From an uncultured Lachnospiraceae bacterium (lineage in GTDB: Bacteria; Bacillota; Clostridia; Lachnospirales; Lachnospiraceae), in contig CAJUJM010000011.1 in the NCBI GenBank assembly GCA_910586755.1, forward strand, positions 11,271 through 75,270: a stretch of 64,000 bases of DNA, written 5' to 3'. Position 1 is the stretch's first letter. Each line of letters starts with the position of its first letter. This document shows, one piece after another, positions 26,182 through 34,320 of this stretch. Under the pieces are notes generated by a model. It was not told the DNA's origin. It made no database searches and saw nothing but the letters and a program-made list of their open reading frames with translations. The position numbers were made by a program, and so were the translations under genes.

Positions 26182-26210
26182 ATTATAATAACTTACAAAA
26201 AATATGTCAA
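26182..26210 (-). promoter_or_regulatory. Sigma-A promoter of the CUT1/GH32 operon
   Basis: On the minus strand TTGACA (plus 26205-26210) and TATAAT (plus 26182-26187) are perfect boxes with a 17-base spacer. The predicted start near 26175 falls at the edge of the operator palindrome. Confidence 0.85.
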
Positions 26211-26267
26211 GAATTCCTTTGTAAAATTTTTCTTTTTGTCAATTTTCACATTTTCAGTCGGGATGTT

Positions 26268-26284
26268 TTGTGATGATTTCACAA
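26268..26284. promoter_or_regulatory. Palindrome upstream of the LacI gene
   Basis: TTGTGA-TGATT-TCACAA is a perfect 17-bp inverted repeat between the divergent genes. It resembles a Crp-type site but has a five-base centre rather than six. It may serve a global regulator; no further support. Confidence 0.35.
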
Positions 26285-26321
26285 TTGCTTTTTGTTCCTT
26301 TTTTTGCTATATACAAAAGGT

Positions 26322-26373
26322 GGAGATGCGGCAAAACAGAACCAAAGAATTGATTTTATTTTGCCACATCTCC
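26322..26373 (+). promoter_or_regulatory. Long hairpin in the leader of the LacI gene
   Basis: GGAGATGCGGCAAAA (26322-26336) pairs with TTTTGCCACATCTCC (26359-26373), a 15-bp stem with one mismatch and a 22-base loop, ending about 25 bases before the LacI ATG. No T-run follows on the plus strand, so it may act on RNA stability or translation, or as a weak stop for antisense transcription. Confidence 0.5.
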
Positions 26374-26398
26374 AGCCATTGGAAAGAGGAACCAGTTT

Positions 26399-27430
26399 AT
26401 GAGAAAAAAGAACGTTACATTTCAGGATATTGCAGATTATACGAATTTTTCCAAAACCACTATATCCCGATATTTCAACAATCCCGACTCCCTGACTGTG
26501 GAAAATCAGGAAATTATTGCCAGGGCGTTAAAGGAATTAAATTATAAGGAAAATAAGGTAGCAAAGATTCTGGCCAGTGGAAGGACGGAATTTGTGGGAG
26601 TGATTGTTCCAAATCTGTATCTCCATTACCATGGAGCCATGCTGTCTCAACTTATTTCCACTTATGAGGATTACGGCTACAAATTTATTGTATTTTCCGG
26701 AAGTGATAAAGAAGAAATGGAGAGGCGCTATATTCAGGAACTTCTGGCCTATCAAATTGAAGGGCTGATTGTGCTGAGTCATACGATTCCGTCTAAAGAG
26801 CTGGCTTCCTATAATATCCCGGTGGTAACCATTGAGCGGGAAGATCGGTATACCAGCAGCGTCAATTCCGACAACCTGATGGGCGGCATCCAGGCTACCA
26901 GCCTGTTATACAAAAACCACTGTGATATCCTGATCCACGCTAATTCCCACCTGTCCCAGGAGGTTCCGGCTTACGGGCGGATTCAGGGATTTCTCTCTAT
27001 CTGTGAAGAGTTTTCCCTTCCTCATGAACTGTACCTTCAGGACTGGGGAAGCAGTTATGAAGAAACCCGGGAATTGATCCGCCAGTTTTTGGAGACCATA
27101 GAGCAAAAGTATCCGGGCAAAAGAAAAGGGATCTTTATGCCCAATGATACCTTTGCCAATATTTTGTTAAACCTGCTGTTTCAGAAATTTGGAAAGCTGC
27201 CGGACGAGTACCGGATTATCGGCTATGACAATTCCCCTATCTCCAGCGAAGCGGTACTCCCCACCAGCACCGTCAGCCAGCAGATCGATAAGATCGCTGC
27301 CACTGCCATGGAGCTTTTAGTGGATCAGATGAATGAGAGAAAGAAACGGCGTCCGGTGATCTCTTCGGAGCCGGTTCACAAAGTCATCACTCCCATGCTG
27401 ATTTCCAGGGAAACTACAAAAGTTCTTTAG
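26399..27430 (+). CDS. LacI-family repressor of the CUT1/GH32 operon
   Basis: The ATG at 26399 follows GAGGA. This 343-residue protein has a LacI helix-turn-helix (VTFQDIADYTNFSKTTISRYFNN, residues about 5-27) and a periplasmic-binding-protein-like sensor domain (from about residue 60: TEFVGVIVPNLYLHYHGAM). It is divergent from the CUT1/GH32 operon, and a palindromic operator lies in between, so it very likely represses that operon until a sugar binds. Its 3' end overlaps the convergent hydrolase gene by 17 bases. Confidence 0.92.
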   Translation: MRKKNVTFQDIADYTNFSKTTISRYFNNPDSLTVENQEIIARALKELNYKENKVAKILASGRTEFVGVIVPNLYLHYHGAMLSQLISTYEDYGYKFIVFSGSDKEEMERRYIQELLAYQIEGLIVLSHTIPSKELASYNIPVVTIEREDRYTSSVNSDNLMGGIQATSLLYKNHCDILIHANSHLSQEVPAYGRIQGFLSICEEFSLPHELYLQDWGSSYEETRELIRQFLETIEQKYPGKRKGIFMPNDTFANILLNLLFQKFGKLPDEYRIIGYDNSPISSEAVLPTSTVSQQIDKIAATAMELLVDQMNERKKRRPVISSEPVHKVITPMLISRETTKVL

Positions 27431-28682
27431 CCGCTGCAATATAGTAGTGGCGGCCATTGGCGCTGGTCATGTTCTCTCCCAGCTTCAAAAGGCCTTTGGC
27501 CTTTACTTCCCTGGCCTCTGCCTGAGATTCTCCGGCCTGAATCAGCAGATCCGCAAGCTGTACTGCCATCTGGTATTCTCCCAAATCCAGCTTTTCTTCT
27601 GCTTCCTTTAACATCTTTTCTGCTCCGGAAAGCTTAACCAGCTCCGCGGCAAACACCGGATCCGGAAGGGGATTTAAGTTGGCGGCATTGCCGTCAAACC
27701 AGCCGAAATAGCCATGGTAAACTGCCCTCACCGACCAGTCTATGGTACCGTAAAATTCTCCCAGATAGGGGAGATTTTGGTACTGCCCAGGAAGCGTTAC
27801 CGCCTCCACAGTTTCACTCTCCGTCATTCCCTGATTCATGCAGTCTAAGGTCTGTAAAAAAATGGATTCAATGGCCCCGGAAAAGTTTCCAAGTATTTCC
27901 TGAATCCTTTCTTTTCCTAATACCGGCATGGTATGTCCCGGCAGAAGAGCCTTGGAAGGGTAGGACATAATTTCTTTTAAGCTGTCCACCCAGGCTCCGA
28001 TATCCCGGTACTGGCTGCCCCGGATGGCGTAGAGGTTGGGCCAGCATCCATAGTAATTGTCCCCGCAGCAAATCACCTCATCGTCCGGCAGCCAGATATA
28101 AATCTGATCGTCCGTCTCCCCCACCGCGGAAACCAATTCCATTTTGACGCCGTCAATTATCCGCTCCACTCTCTCTTCTGCCGTATACATGGTAGTGGGA
28201 GCCAGGAAATCGTATTTTCCATCCCCCACTGCGTGGCCTTCCCGTATGCCGATTCCCTGGGTAATACACTCTTCCTCCGTAAGCTTGTAGCCAAACTGCC
28301 GTACTGTCCTCTTCATAAGGATGTCGTTGATTTTCTCAGTATATTTCAAAACCGGCCGTCTGGGCCCGAAGGCGATGATCTCCTCCACGGTATCCCGAAA
28401 AGCCCCGGAGCCGCCTCTGTGATCCGGATGTCCATGGGTATAGATTATGGTTTTTACCGGCTTTCCAAAGGTCCTGTCAAGCTCTGCTAAAAGCCGCTTT
28501 GCCCGCTCATCAGAGTCCAGGGCGTCCACCAGAATCAAAGAGTTTTCCCCTTCTATCACTGTACAATTGCTGTGGCCGTAACCTACATATGTGGTAATCC
28601 GATGATTAATTTTCACTGCCTGCTTGGTATAGGATGCGGCCGCATGGTTTTTTAACATCTGTGCTGCATGATCGGTAAACAT
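27414..28682 (-). CDS. Alkylsulfatase-like metallo-beta-lactamase-fold hydrolase
   Basis: This 422-residue protein has the zinc motif T-H83-G-H85-P-D87-H88 followed by RGG, and later the stretch YHGYFGWFDGNAANLNPLP, which is characteristic of SdsA1/BDS1-type (group III) alkylsulfatases and their dimerisation domain. It is shorter than SdsA1-type enzymes (about 650 residues) because the C-terminal sterol-carrier-like domain is missing. No signal peptide is seen. It may release sulfate from alkyl sulfates, which would fit the organosulfur operon at 1.6-12.4 kb, but other esters are possible. It is transcribed alone, toward LacI. Confidence 0.75.
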   Translation of the reverse strand: MFTDHAAQMLKNHAAASYTKQAVKINHRITTYVGYGHSNCTVIEGENSLILVDALDSDERAKRLLAELDRTFGKPVKTIIYTHGHPDHRGGSGAFRDTVEEIIAFGPRRPVLKYTEKINDILMKRTVRQFGYKLTEEECITQGIGIREGHAVGDGKYDFLAPTTMYTAEERVERIIDGVKMELVSAVGETDDQIYIWLPDDEVICCGDNYYGCWPNLYAIRGSQYRDIGAWVDSLKEIMSYPSKALLPGHTMPVLGKERIQEILGNFSGAIESIFLQTLDCMNQGMTESETVEAVTLPGQYQNLPYLGEFYGTIDWSVRAVYHGYFGWFDGNAANLNPLPDPVFAAELVKLSGAEKMLKEAEEKLDLGEYQMAVQLADLLIQAGESQAEAREVKAKGLLKLGENMTSANGRHYYIAAAKELL

Positions 28683-28761
28683 TCATTTTTCCTCCCTGTG
28701 ATTTTCTGCCTTTATTGTAATGGATAAATCTACATTTGAAAAGCAGGCACAAAAAAGTAAC

Positions 28762-29640
28762 TTAGTGGCTGAGCCTTTGATAGGAAAAATCTAAAATCCG
28801 CTCCTTGCGCTCCTTTAATATGGTCTTATAGAATGTCTTTTGCAAATCGGAGATGAAGGGCGTTTCTTCCACAATTTTATTTATTTTTATCATATCAATC
28901 CGGGGCAGAATGCGTTGTAAGGCTCTGTTGCAGTCCTTGTTTTGAAGAGAAGATAAAAAATCAAAATACCGTATCTTCTGCCCGTTGATTTTAATCCCTG
29001 ACAGTGGAATCTCAAATACACGCAGGTCTCTCTCAGATGGATCTTCCAAAGTTTTTCTCATAATTTCCTCATTTGCTTGGGGAAACAGGCAGCTTCCGCA
29101 GTCGTATACAGGGGCAAGGCTAATCTCATCGGTGTTGTTATTATAAAGAAACCCCCAATTTCCATTGTGCCTGTCCCAGTTCCCAATGAGGGCATCGACA
29201 ATAAATATATCCCAAAACCAATCTGTAAGAACTTGAGGATCTATGGCTGTCTGCGCTTCCAATGTCATAAGAATGTCGCTTAATTCTGTGCCATATCCAT
29301 TGTGAACCGAATCAATCATTGTATTTTTCAGGGAAGCAAAGTCCTGGAGGACCAGTCCGGATGCTGTAAAATCTTTACAGGCAACCACAATCTTTTGCCG
29401 TCCGTTTCTGGTATAGATTCCAAGCAATGTTTTCTGTACTGGTAGTCCGATACTTTCAAAAATATGGCATCCAATATATTCCGATACGCAGCCGTTTGTG
29501 TAGCTCATTTCCTTATTTCTTGAAGGAACTGTGGGAAATTTAAGCATATACTGTTCTCCGTTGTAAATAACCGAAATTTTGCTTCCGTTTGCTCCGGCAT
29601 AGGTTTTGTTCCGCACAGGTAAACTTGTAAAATCAATCAC
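28762..29640 (-). CDS. HipA-like / CtkA-family protein kinase
   Basis: This 292-residue protein has a HipA/PI3K-like kinase fold: K34 in QYMLKFP (ATP), D156-R-H in GNWDRHNGN with N161, and D180 in APVYDCGS. The D156-N161-D180 spacing matches the catalytic Asp, Asn and metal-binding Asp of HipA. The N-terminal subdomain 1 of HipA is missing, as in CtkA kinases. HipA enzymes phosphorylate translation factors and act as toxins; CtkA is a secreted effector in Helicobacter. No HipB-like helix-turn-helix partner is present; instead a 92-codon gene (stop at 29644, three bases upstream) and a 40-codon ORF precede it. Role inferred as toxin or regulatory kinase. Confidence 0.82.
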   Translation of the reverse strand: MIDFTSLPVRNKTYAGANGSKISVIYNGEQYMLKFPTVPSRNKEMSYTNGCVSEYIGCHIFESIGLPVQKTLLGIYTRNGRQKIVVACKDFTASGLVLQDFASLKNTMIDSVHNGYGTELSDILMTLEAQTAIDPQVLTDWFWDIFIVDALIGNWDRHNGNWGFLYNNNTDEISLAPVYDCGSCLFPQANEEIMRKTLEDPSERDLRVFEIPLSGIKINGQKIRYFDFLSSLQNKDCNRALQRILPRIDMIKINKIVEETPFISDLQKTFYKTILKERKERILDFSYQRLSH

Positions 29641-29643
29641 CAG

Positions 29644-29913
29644 CTAATCCTCCCGTTCCATTCTTAAATATTTTTTCCTCAAATACCATGCTTGCCGGGG
29701 CGAGATTTCCTGTCCCGACTCTGCGGCGTTGATGTCTGCATTCAGTTCACACCAGGCAATATCCCAGTGGTAATCCTTTTTTCCGCTGTCCTCTATTTCC
29801 CAGGAAGCTGCTATGTTTTTTATTGATAATTGCAGATAAAGGGGCAGGCCACATTCCAGATATTTTTCATTTACAGGCAGCCCGGTTTCTCTGTCATAAG
29901 GTTGGAAATCCAT
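29644..29913 (-). CDS. Small protein paired with the HipA-like kinase
   Basis: This is an 89-residue protein if the ATG at 29913 (nine bases after AAAGGA) is used, or 92 residues from the ATG at 29922, which overlaps the stop of the upstream small ORF as ATGA. It is acidic in the middle (ELNADINAAESGQE) with a basic C-terminal helix (SPRQAWYLRKKYLRM). I do not recognise the family. It stops three bases before the kinase start, so it is translated with it and is the best candidate for a cognate inhibitor, adaptor or substrate. Confidence 0.6.
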   Translation of the reverse strand: MDFQPYDRETGLPVNEKYLECGLPLYLQLSIKNIAASWEIEDSGKKDYHWDIAWCELNADINAAESGQEISPRQAWYLRKKYLRMERED

Positions 29914-29918
29914 CTTTA

Positions 29919-30041
29919 TCATTCCTTTCTTAATAATTTAATGATTCGATCAAACTGCCTTTCAATCCTTTTTGAAAACCTGGTGGTAAATGATTTGTAC
30001 AATATAATTGTATTTCCTCCTAGTTTTTCTGAAAATGCCAA
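29919..30041 (-). CDS. Possible 40-residue small protein leading the kinase operon
   Basis: A TTG at 30041 preceded by AAAGAGGG opens a 40-residue frame beginning MAFSEKLGGNTIILYKSFTT and ending in a basic helix (RIERQFDRIIKLLRKE). It lies directly downstream of a consensus-like promoter (30082-30110), and its TGA overlaps an ATG of the next gene (ATGA). The rare start codon and short length keep confidence low. The position suggests a leader peptide, a coupling ORF or a true small partner of the kinase module. Confidence 0.45.
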   Translation of the reverse strand: MAFSEKLGGNTIILYKSFTTRFSKRIERQFDRIIKLLRKE

Positions 30042-30081
30042 TTTAATTTCCCTCTTTTACAACTTTCTCTTTATCGCTCTG

Positions 30082-30110
30082 ATTATAGCATGGTACAAGC
30101 TTCACGCCAA
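30082..30110 (-). promoter_or_regulatory. Promoter of the HipA-like kinase operon
   Basis: On the minus strand TTGGCG (plus 30105-30110) and TATAAT (plus 30082-30087) are 17 bases apart. It drives the 40-codon ORF, the small partner and the kinase. Between 30111 and 30248 there is a short GC hairpin (GGGCG / CGCCC) that may end the GH32 transcript, and no gene. Confidence 0.65.
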
Positions 30111-30248
30111 CCTGTTTTTACGGAATTGCCGGAGCTTCCACCAGCAATACCTATCTTGAACTGAGACGGCCAAGCCGCCCTGTTCCATTTTACCACATTA
30201 TAGTAAGGGCGCTGCTACTAATTTCGCAACGCCCCTAAGTATCTCTCA

Positions 30249-31721
30249 CTATTTCGTTATCTTCAAATCAAAGAATTCGGCGCAGCCATCCTGGGCCATC
30301 AAGCCGATCTGATAGTCGGTCTCGCCATAATAGCGGTAGGTAAAGGCGATCTTCTCCCCTGCAAAAATCTCGATCATATCTTTATCCACAGCTACCTTCA
30401 AATCAATAACATCTCCGTCTTTAAACGGGAAGGGCTTCTCGCATACCCGGATACCGTCAGGACCGGCGTCCTTTGGCGTTCCAATATTGGTGCAGGAGGC
30501 CTCCCAGAACGGATCCACTCCCATGGGAAGATTTAACAGCTCCGCTCTCTGCATCCCCTTGTCAAATGCCAGGACAATGCACTGGGTAGCGTCTTTATCA
30601 GACTTTAAAAGCAGTCCGAAATGATCCGCCATGTTCTCCGGCTTTACTTTACAGGAGAACAAAAAGCTTTCCTCTCTGACCTCCAAAAAGCCATAGGATA
30701 ATGTGCCTACAGAATCCAGATACACACTTCTTTCCCCATATTTTCTATGGCCGCCCAGGATATGCTTATAGGACCACTCCACCGGCTGATCCCAGGCTTC
30801 TATGTACTCCTTGGGCATCTTCACATCCAATTCCCCTTCCGGGTTTTGGCAAACCTCATGAGGAATACAGAAACAGCCGCCCCAGTACCACTGGCCAAAA
30901 TTGCTTCTGTCCGCTCTGTCGTGAGCCCAAGCAAAATAAAATCTTCTCCCCTGGTCATTCTCCATAGACTTGGCAGCATAGAAACGGCGGCCGCCAATTC
31001 CGTCCATTTTGGGGGTTCTCCATGGCCCGAAGGGGGAATTGGAAACCCGGTAAATAGTATTTACAAATTCAGAAAAACGGGAGTAGGATAAGTACCACAG
31101 ATCCCCGATTTTATACATTTCACAGCACTCGGGGCAGTTGGTATGGTAGGGCCGGTAAATAGGGCCATAGTATTCCCAATTCTCCAAATCCTTAGATCGG
31201 TAGAGAACGATACAGCCTCTTCTGGCAGGCGGTCCTTCCTCTTTTCTGCCGGAAATCAGCATCCAATAGCACTGGTCATCCTCATTGTAGAACACATAGG
31301 GATCTCTCCAGTCCACCAGCTCATAGCCTTCATAAGGCACGATAATAGGATTTTTCGGATCTTTTTCAAAGTGGATTCCGTCCTGGCTCACCGCGTGGCA
31401 GATAGTCTGCTGATAATGGATATTATAGTTGTAACCGGTATAAAAAATGTGATAGTTTCCCTGTCCGTAGATCACTGCTCCCGTCCAAACGCCGCAGGCA
31501 TCCGCATCTTCCCCTTCGCCTGGGTAGAGAGCTGTATCCACTTCCTCCCAGTGAACCAAATCTCTGGAAACCGAGTGCTCCCAGGTAGTTCTGAGCCTTT
31601 CCGGATAAACAGTAGTTCCCAGCGGGGGAGTAAGAGAAAAAAGATGATATACTCCATCATGGTAAAAAGGTATGGCATCTCCTGTAGAATCCGCCCATTT
31701 TAACTTTCTGTAAACTTCCAT
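30249..31721 (-). CDS. GH32-family intracellular beta-fructosidase, variant ECP motif
   Basis: This 490-residue enzyme is of the GH32 five-bladed propeller type. The putative nucleophile is D15 in GDAIPFYHDG, and the transition-state stabiliser is the Asp of WRDPYVF. At the acid/base position the usual Glu-Cys-Pro reads Glu-Cys-Cys (CPECCEMYKIGDLWYL). The C-terminal beta-sandwich is present. No signal peptide, so it acts in the cytoplasm. It follows the Rbs-like permease gene by three bases and ends that operon. It is only distantly related to the GH32 at 20910-22382, so it likely has a different fructoside specificity. Confidence 0.85.
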   Translation of the reverse strand: MEVYRKLKWADSTGDAIPFYHDGVYHLFSLTPPLGTTVYPERLRTTWEHSVSRDLVHWEEVDTALYPGEGEDADACGVWTGAVIYGQGNYHIFYTGYNYNIHYQQTICHAVSQDGIHFEKDPKNPIIVPYEGYELVDWRDPYVFYNEDDQCYWMLISGRKEEGPPARRGCIVLYRSKDLENWEYYGPIYRPYHTNCPECCEMYKIGDLWYLSYSRFSEFVNTIYRVSNSPFGPWRTPKMDGIGGRRFYAAKSMENDQGRRFYFAWAHDRADRSNFGQWYWGGCFCIPHEVCQNPEGELDVKMPKEYIEAWDQPVEWSYKHILGGHRKYGERSVYLDSVGTLSYGFLEVREESFLFSCKVKPENMADHFGLLLKSDKDATQCIVLAFDKGMQRAELLNLPMGVDPFWEASCTNIGTPKDAGPDGIRVCEKPFPFKDGDVIDLKVAVDKDMIEIFAGEKIAFTYRYYGETDYQIGLMAQDGCAEFFDLKITK

Positions 31722-31724
31722 AAT

Positions 31725-32714
31725 CTATGCTCTCTCCTTTGCATTTTTAATAATGCGTTTTACTATGCTGTCGCTGCCCTTCTGGGTATCAATAATCACT
31801 GCCAGAAGAATGATCAGGCCCTTTACTACCAGCTGCCAGAAAGAGCTGAGGCCGATTAAGTTAAGGCCGTTGCTGATAATGCCGATGACCAGGGCGCCGA
31901 AAATGGTTCCGGAAATAGCGCCAACGCCTCCTGTCATAGATACGCCGCCCAGTACACAGGCTGCAATGGCATCCAGCTCATACCCCTCTCCAACGCCGGG
32001 CTGGCCAGAGTACATTCTGGCGGAAAGAACGATCCCCGCAAAAGCTGCCAAAAAACCGGAGATGGTAAATACTGCTATCTCCACCTTTTTAATGGGTACG
32101 CCGGAAAGCCTTGCAGATTCCCGGTTGCCGCCGATGGCAAAGATATAGGTACCGAATTTGGTCTTATTGAGAACCACTATAAATACTACAATCAGAATAA
32201 TCATATACACCACCGGAAGAGGCAGAACTCCAAAAAGCTTGCCGGTTCCAATGCCGGTATACACCTCGTTGGAAACACGGATGGAACGGCCGCCGGAATA
32301 AATATAGGCAATTCCCTTTGCAATGTTCATCATAGACATGGTTACAATAAACGCCGGAACCTTAAAGGTTGCGATAATAAGACCGTTTAAAAATCCGGCC
32401 AGAGTGCCTAACAGCAGTCCCACTGCAATGGCTGCTCCCATAGGCATTCTCTGGTTCACCATAAGGCCTGCTGTTAAGGTGCCGCACATGGCAACGCAGG
32501 TGCCCACGGAAAGGTCGATGCCTCCTAAAATAATAACCAGCGTCATTCCTAAAGCCAGATACATATTGTTGGATACCTGCCGCAGAACAGACAGAAAGTT
32601 ATCAGCAGTCAGGAATACCGGGGATGCAAAGCTTAAAATCACCGAAATAATAACCAACACCGCAATGATTCCGGAATTTCCCTTGATCATTTTCACAAAA
32701 CTATTGTTTTTCAT
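31725..32714 (-). CDS. Sugar ABC transporter permease (RbsC-like, CUT2)
   Basis: This 329-residue membrane protein with about nine to ten hydrophobic segments carries family features such as LGMTLVIILGGIDLSVGT and GGNRESARLSGVPIKKVE. RbsC-type permeases form a homodimeric channel for sugars delivered by an RbsB-like binding protein. Third gene of the operon, 18 bases after the ATPase gene. Confidence 0.92.
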   Translation of the reverse strand: MKNNSFVKMIKGNSGIIAVLVIISVILSFASPVFLTADNFLSVLRQVSNNMYLALGMTLVIILGGIDLSVGTCVAMCGTLTAGLMVNQRMPMGAAIAVGLLLGTLAGFLNGLIIATFKVPAFIVTMSMMNIAKGIAYIYSGGRSIRVSNEVYTGIGTGKLFGVLPLPVVYMIILIVVFIVVLNKTKFGTYIFAIGGNRESARLSGVPIKKVEIAVFTISGFLAAFAGIVLSARMYSGQPGVGEGYELDAIAACVLGGVSMTGGVGAISGTIFGALVIGIISNGLNLIGLSSFWQLVVKGLIILLAVIIDTQKGSDSIVKRIIKNAKERA

Positions 32715-32732
32715 TTTCTTCTCCTTTTTGCC

Positions 32733-34223
32733 CTACACTCCTGTAGCTAATTTCATAATCTTTTCCTGAGTCAGTCCCTGATAGCCAAGCTCCCCTGTCT
32801 TTACGCCTTCTTTTATCACGCACACGTTGTCGCACATATTAATAATCTCCGGAAGCTCAGAAGAAATCATTACAATGGCCATTCCCTGCTTTGCCAGATC
32901 ATTGATAATCGCATAAATCTCTGCCTTTGCGCCCACATCCACGCCTCTGGTAGGCTCGTCTAAAATCAGGAGCTTCGGCTTCGTGGCCAGGGCTTTGGCT
33001 AAGACTACCTTCTGCTGATTGCCGCCGGACATACTTCCCACGGCCACGTCCGGGGAAAGGGCTTTAATATTTAAGCTCTTAATATATTCCTTTGTCACTG
33101 CGTCTTTCTTTTTGTCAGAAAGGAGCAGGCCCTTAACGTAATACCGAAGACTGGATAAAGTGGTATTGAACATAATAGAGTTAATCAAAGTAAGGCCTGT
33201 CTTTTTCCGATCCTCTGTCACCATGGCAATTCCGGCATTAATGGCCTGAAGGCAGTTTTTAAACTTTACCGGGCTGCCGTTTAAGAAAATCTCCCCGGAA
33301 TCAAAGCGATCAGCGCCAAACACACAGGTCATAATTTCGCTTCGGCCGGCTCCCACCAGTCCGGAAAATCCCAGGATCTCCCCTTTTCTCACCTTGAAAT
33401 TAATATCTTGAAATACGCCCTTTTTTGTAAGATTTTTTACTTCCAGAACTACCTCTTCCTTCATGGTATCATAATCTCTGGTATAGTAATTCTGCAGGCT
33501 TCTGCCTACCATCATGGCCACCAATTGGTTGGTATCTGTGGCTTTCGTATCCACCGTTCCCACATAGGATCCATCCCGGATAACCGTAATCCGGTCCGTT
33601 ATCCGGAACAGTTCCTCCATTCTGTGGGAAATATAAATAATACTTACGTTCTGCTTTTTCAACCTTTCCATAGTTTCAAAAAGCTTCTCCACTTCCTCGT
33701 CAGACAAGGAGGATGTGGGTTCATCCATAACCAGGATTTTTACCTGGAAGGAGCTGGCTTTTACGATCTCCACCATTTGCTGTTGTGCAATGGTAAGAGC
33801 TTCCACCTTCAGCCCGGCGTCAAATTCCAGTCCCAATGCCCGAAGCATTTCCGTGGCCTGGCGGTGCATCTCCTTCCTGTCCTGGAAGCCGAAACGGTCT
33901 AAAAGTTCACGTCCCAAAAAAATATTCTCCGCAACCGTTAAATGGGGAACCAGAACGATTTCCTGATGAATAATGCCGATTCCATGCTCTCTTGCCACCT
34001 GGACGCTGTCCATCACCACATCTTTTCCCTGGATGGTAATGGTCCCCTTATCCGGCTTGTAAATGCCTCCCAAAACTTTAATCAGCGTGGACTTTCCTGC
34101 TCCGTTTTCCCCCAGCAAAGCATGGATTTCCCCTTCTCTAAGCTCAAAATGGATCCCATTTAATGCATGAACACCGCCAAAGCTTTTTGAAATATCCCTC
34201 ATCTGCAATACAATATTTTCCAC
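32733..34223 (-). CDS. Sugar ABC transporter ATPase with two fused domains (RbsA-like, CUT2)
   Basis: A GTG at 34223 with AGGTGA just upstream is the likely start (496 residues); an extension to 34277 has no ribosome-binding site. Two ATPase domains are fused. The first has GENGAGKST Walker A, a signature region reading LTIAQQQMVEI and VMDEPTSSL Walker B. The second has a shortened Walker A-like loop (GLVGAGRSE) and a canonical MSGGNQQK signature with LILDEPTRG. This asymmetry is normal for RbsA/MglA proteins. It powers the RbsC-like permease. Confidence 0.92.
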   Translation of the reverse strand: MENIVLQMRDISKSFGGVHALNGIHFELREGEIHALLGENGAGKSTLIKVLGGIYKPDKGTITIQGKDVVMDSVQVAREHGIGIIHQEIVLVPHLTVAENIFLGRELLDRFGFQDRKEMHRQATEMLRALGLEFDAGLKVEALTIAQQQMVEIVKASSFQVKILVMDEPTSSLSDEEVEKLFETMERLKKQNVSIIYISHRMEELFRITDRITVIRDGSYVGTVDTKATDTNQLVAMMVGRSLQNYYTRDYDTMKEEVVLEVKNLTKKGVFQDINFKVRKGEILGFSGLVGAGRSEIMTCVFGADRFDSGEIFLNGSPVKFKNCLQAINAGIAMVTEDRKKTGLTLINSIMFNTTLSSLRYYVKGLLLSDKKKDAVTKEYIKSLNIKALSPDVAVGSMSGGNQQKVVLAKALATKPKLLILDEPTRGVDVGAKAEIYAIINDLAKQGMAIVMISSELPEIINMCDNVCVIKEGVKTGELGYQGLTQEKIMKLATGV

Positions 34224-34320
34224 TCTATCACCTGCGCTTCTGAAAATGGGGCTGCCGCTTTCAATGCGGCGCCCCATAGTTTTTAGTCATCATTGCGTCT
34301 TAATTCAGATGGGCAGCTTT

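Noticed and set aside
26268..26284. Crp binding site
   Set aside because: The TGTGA and TCACA arms are present but the centre is five bases, not six; kept only as a low-confidence palindrome.
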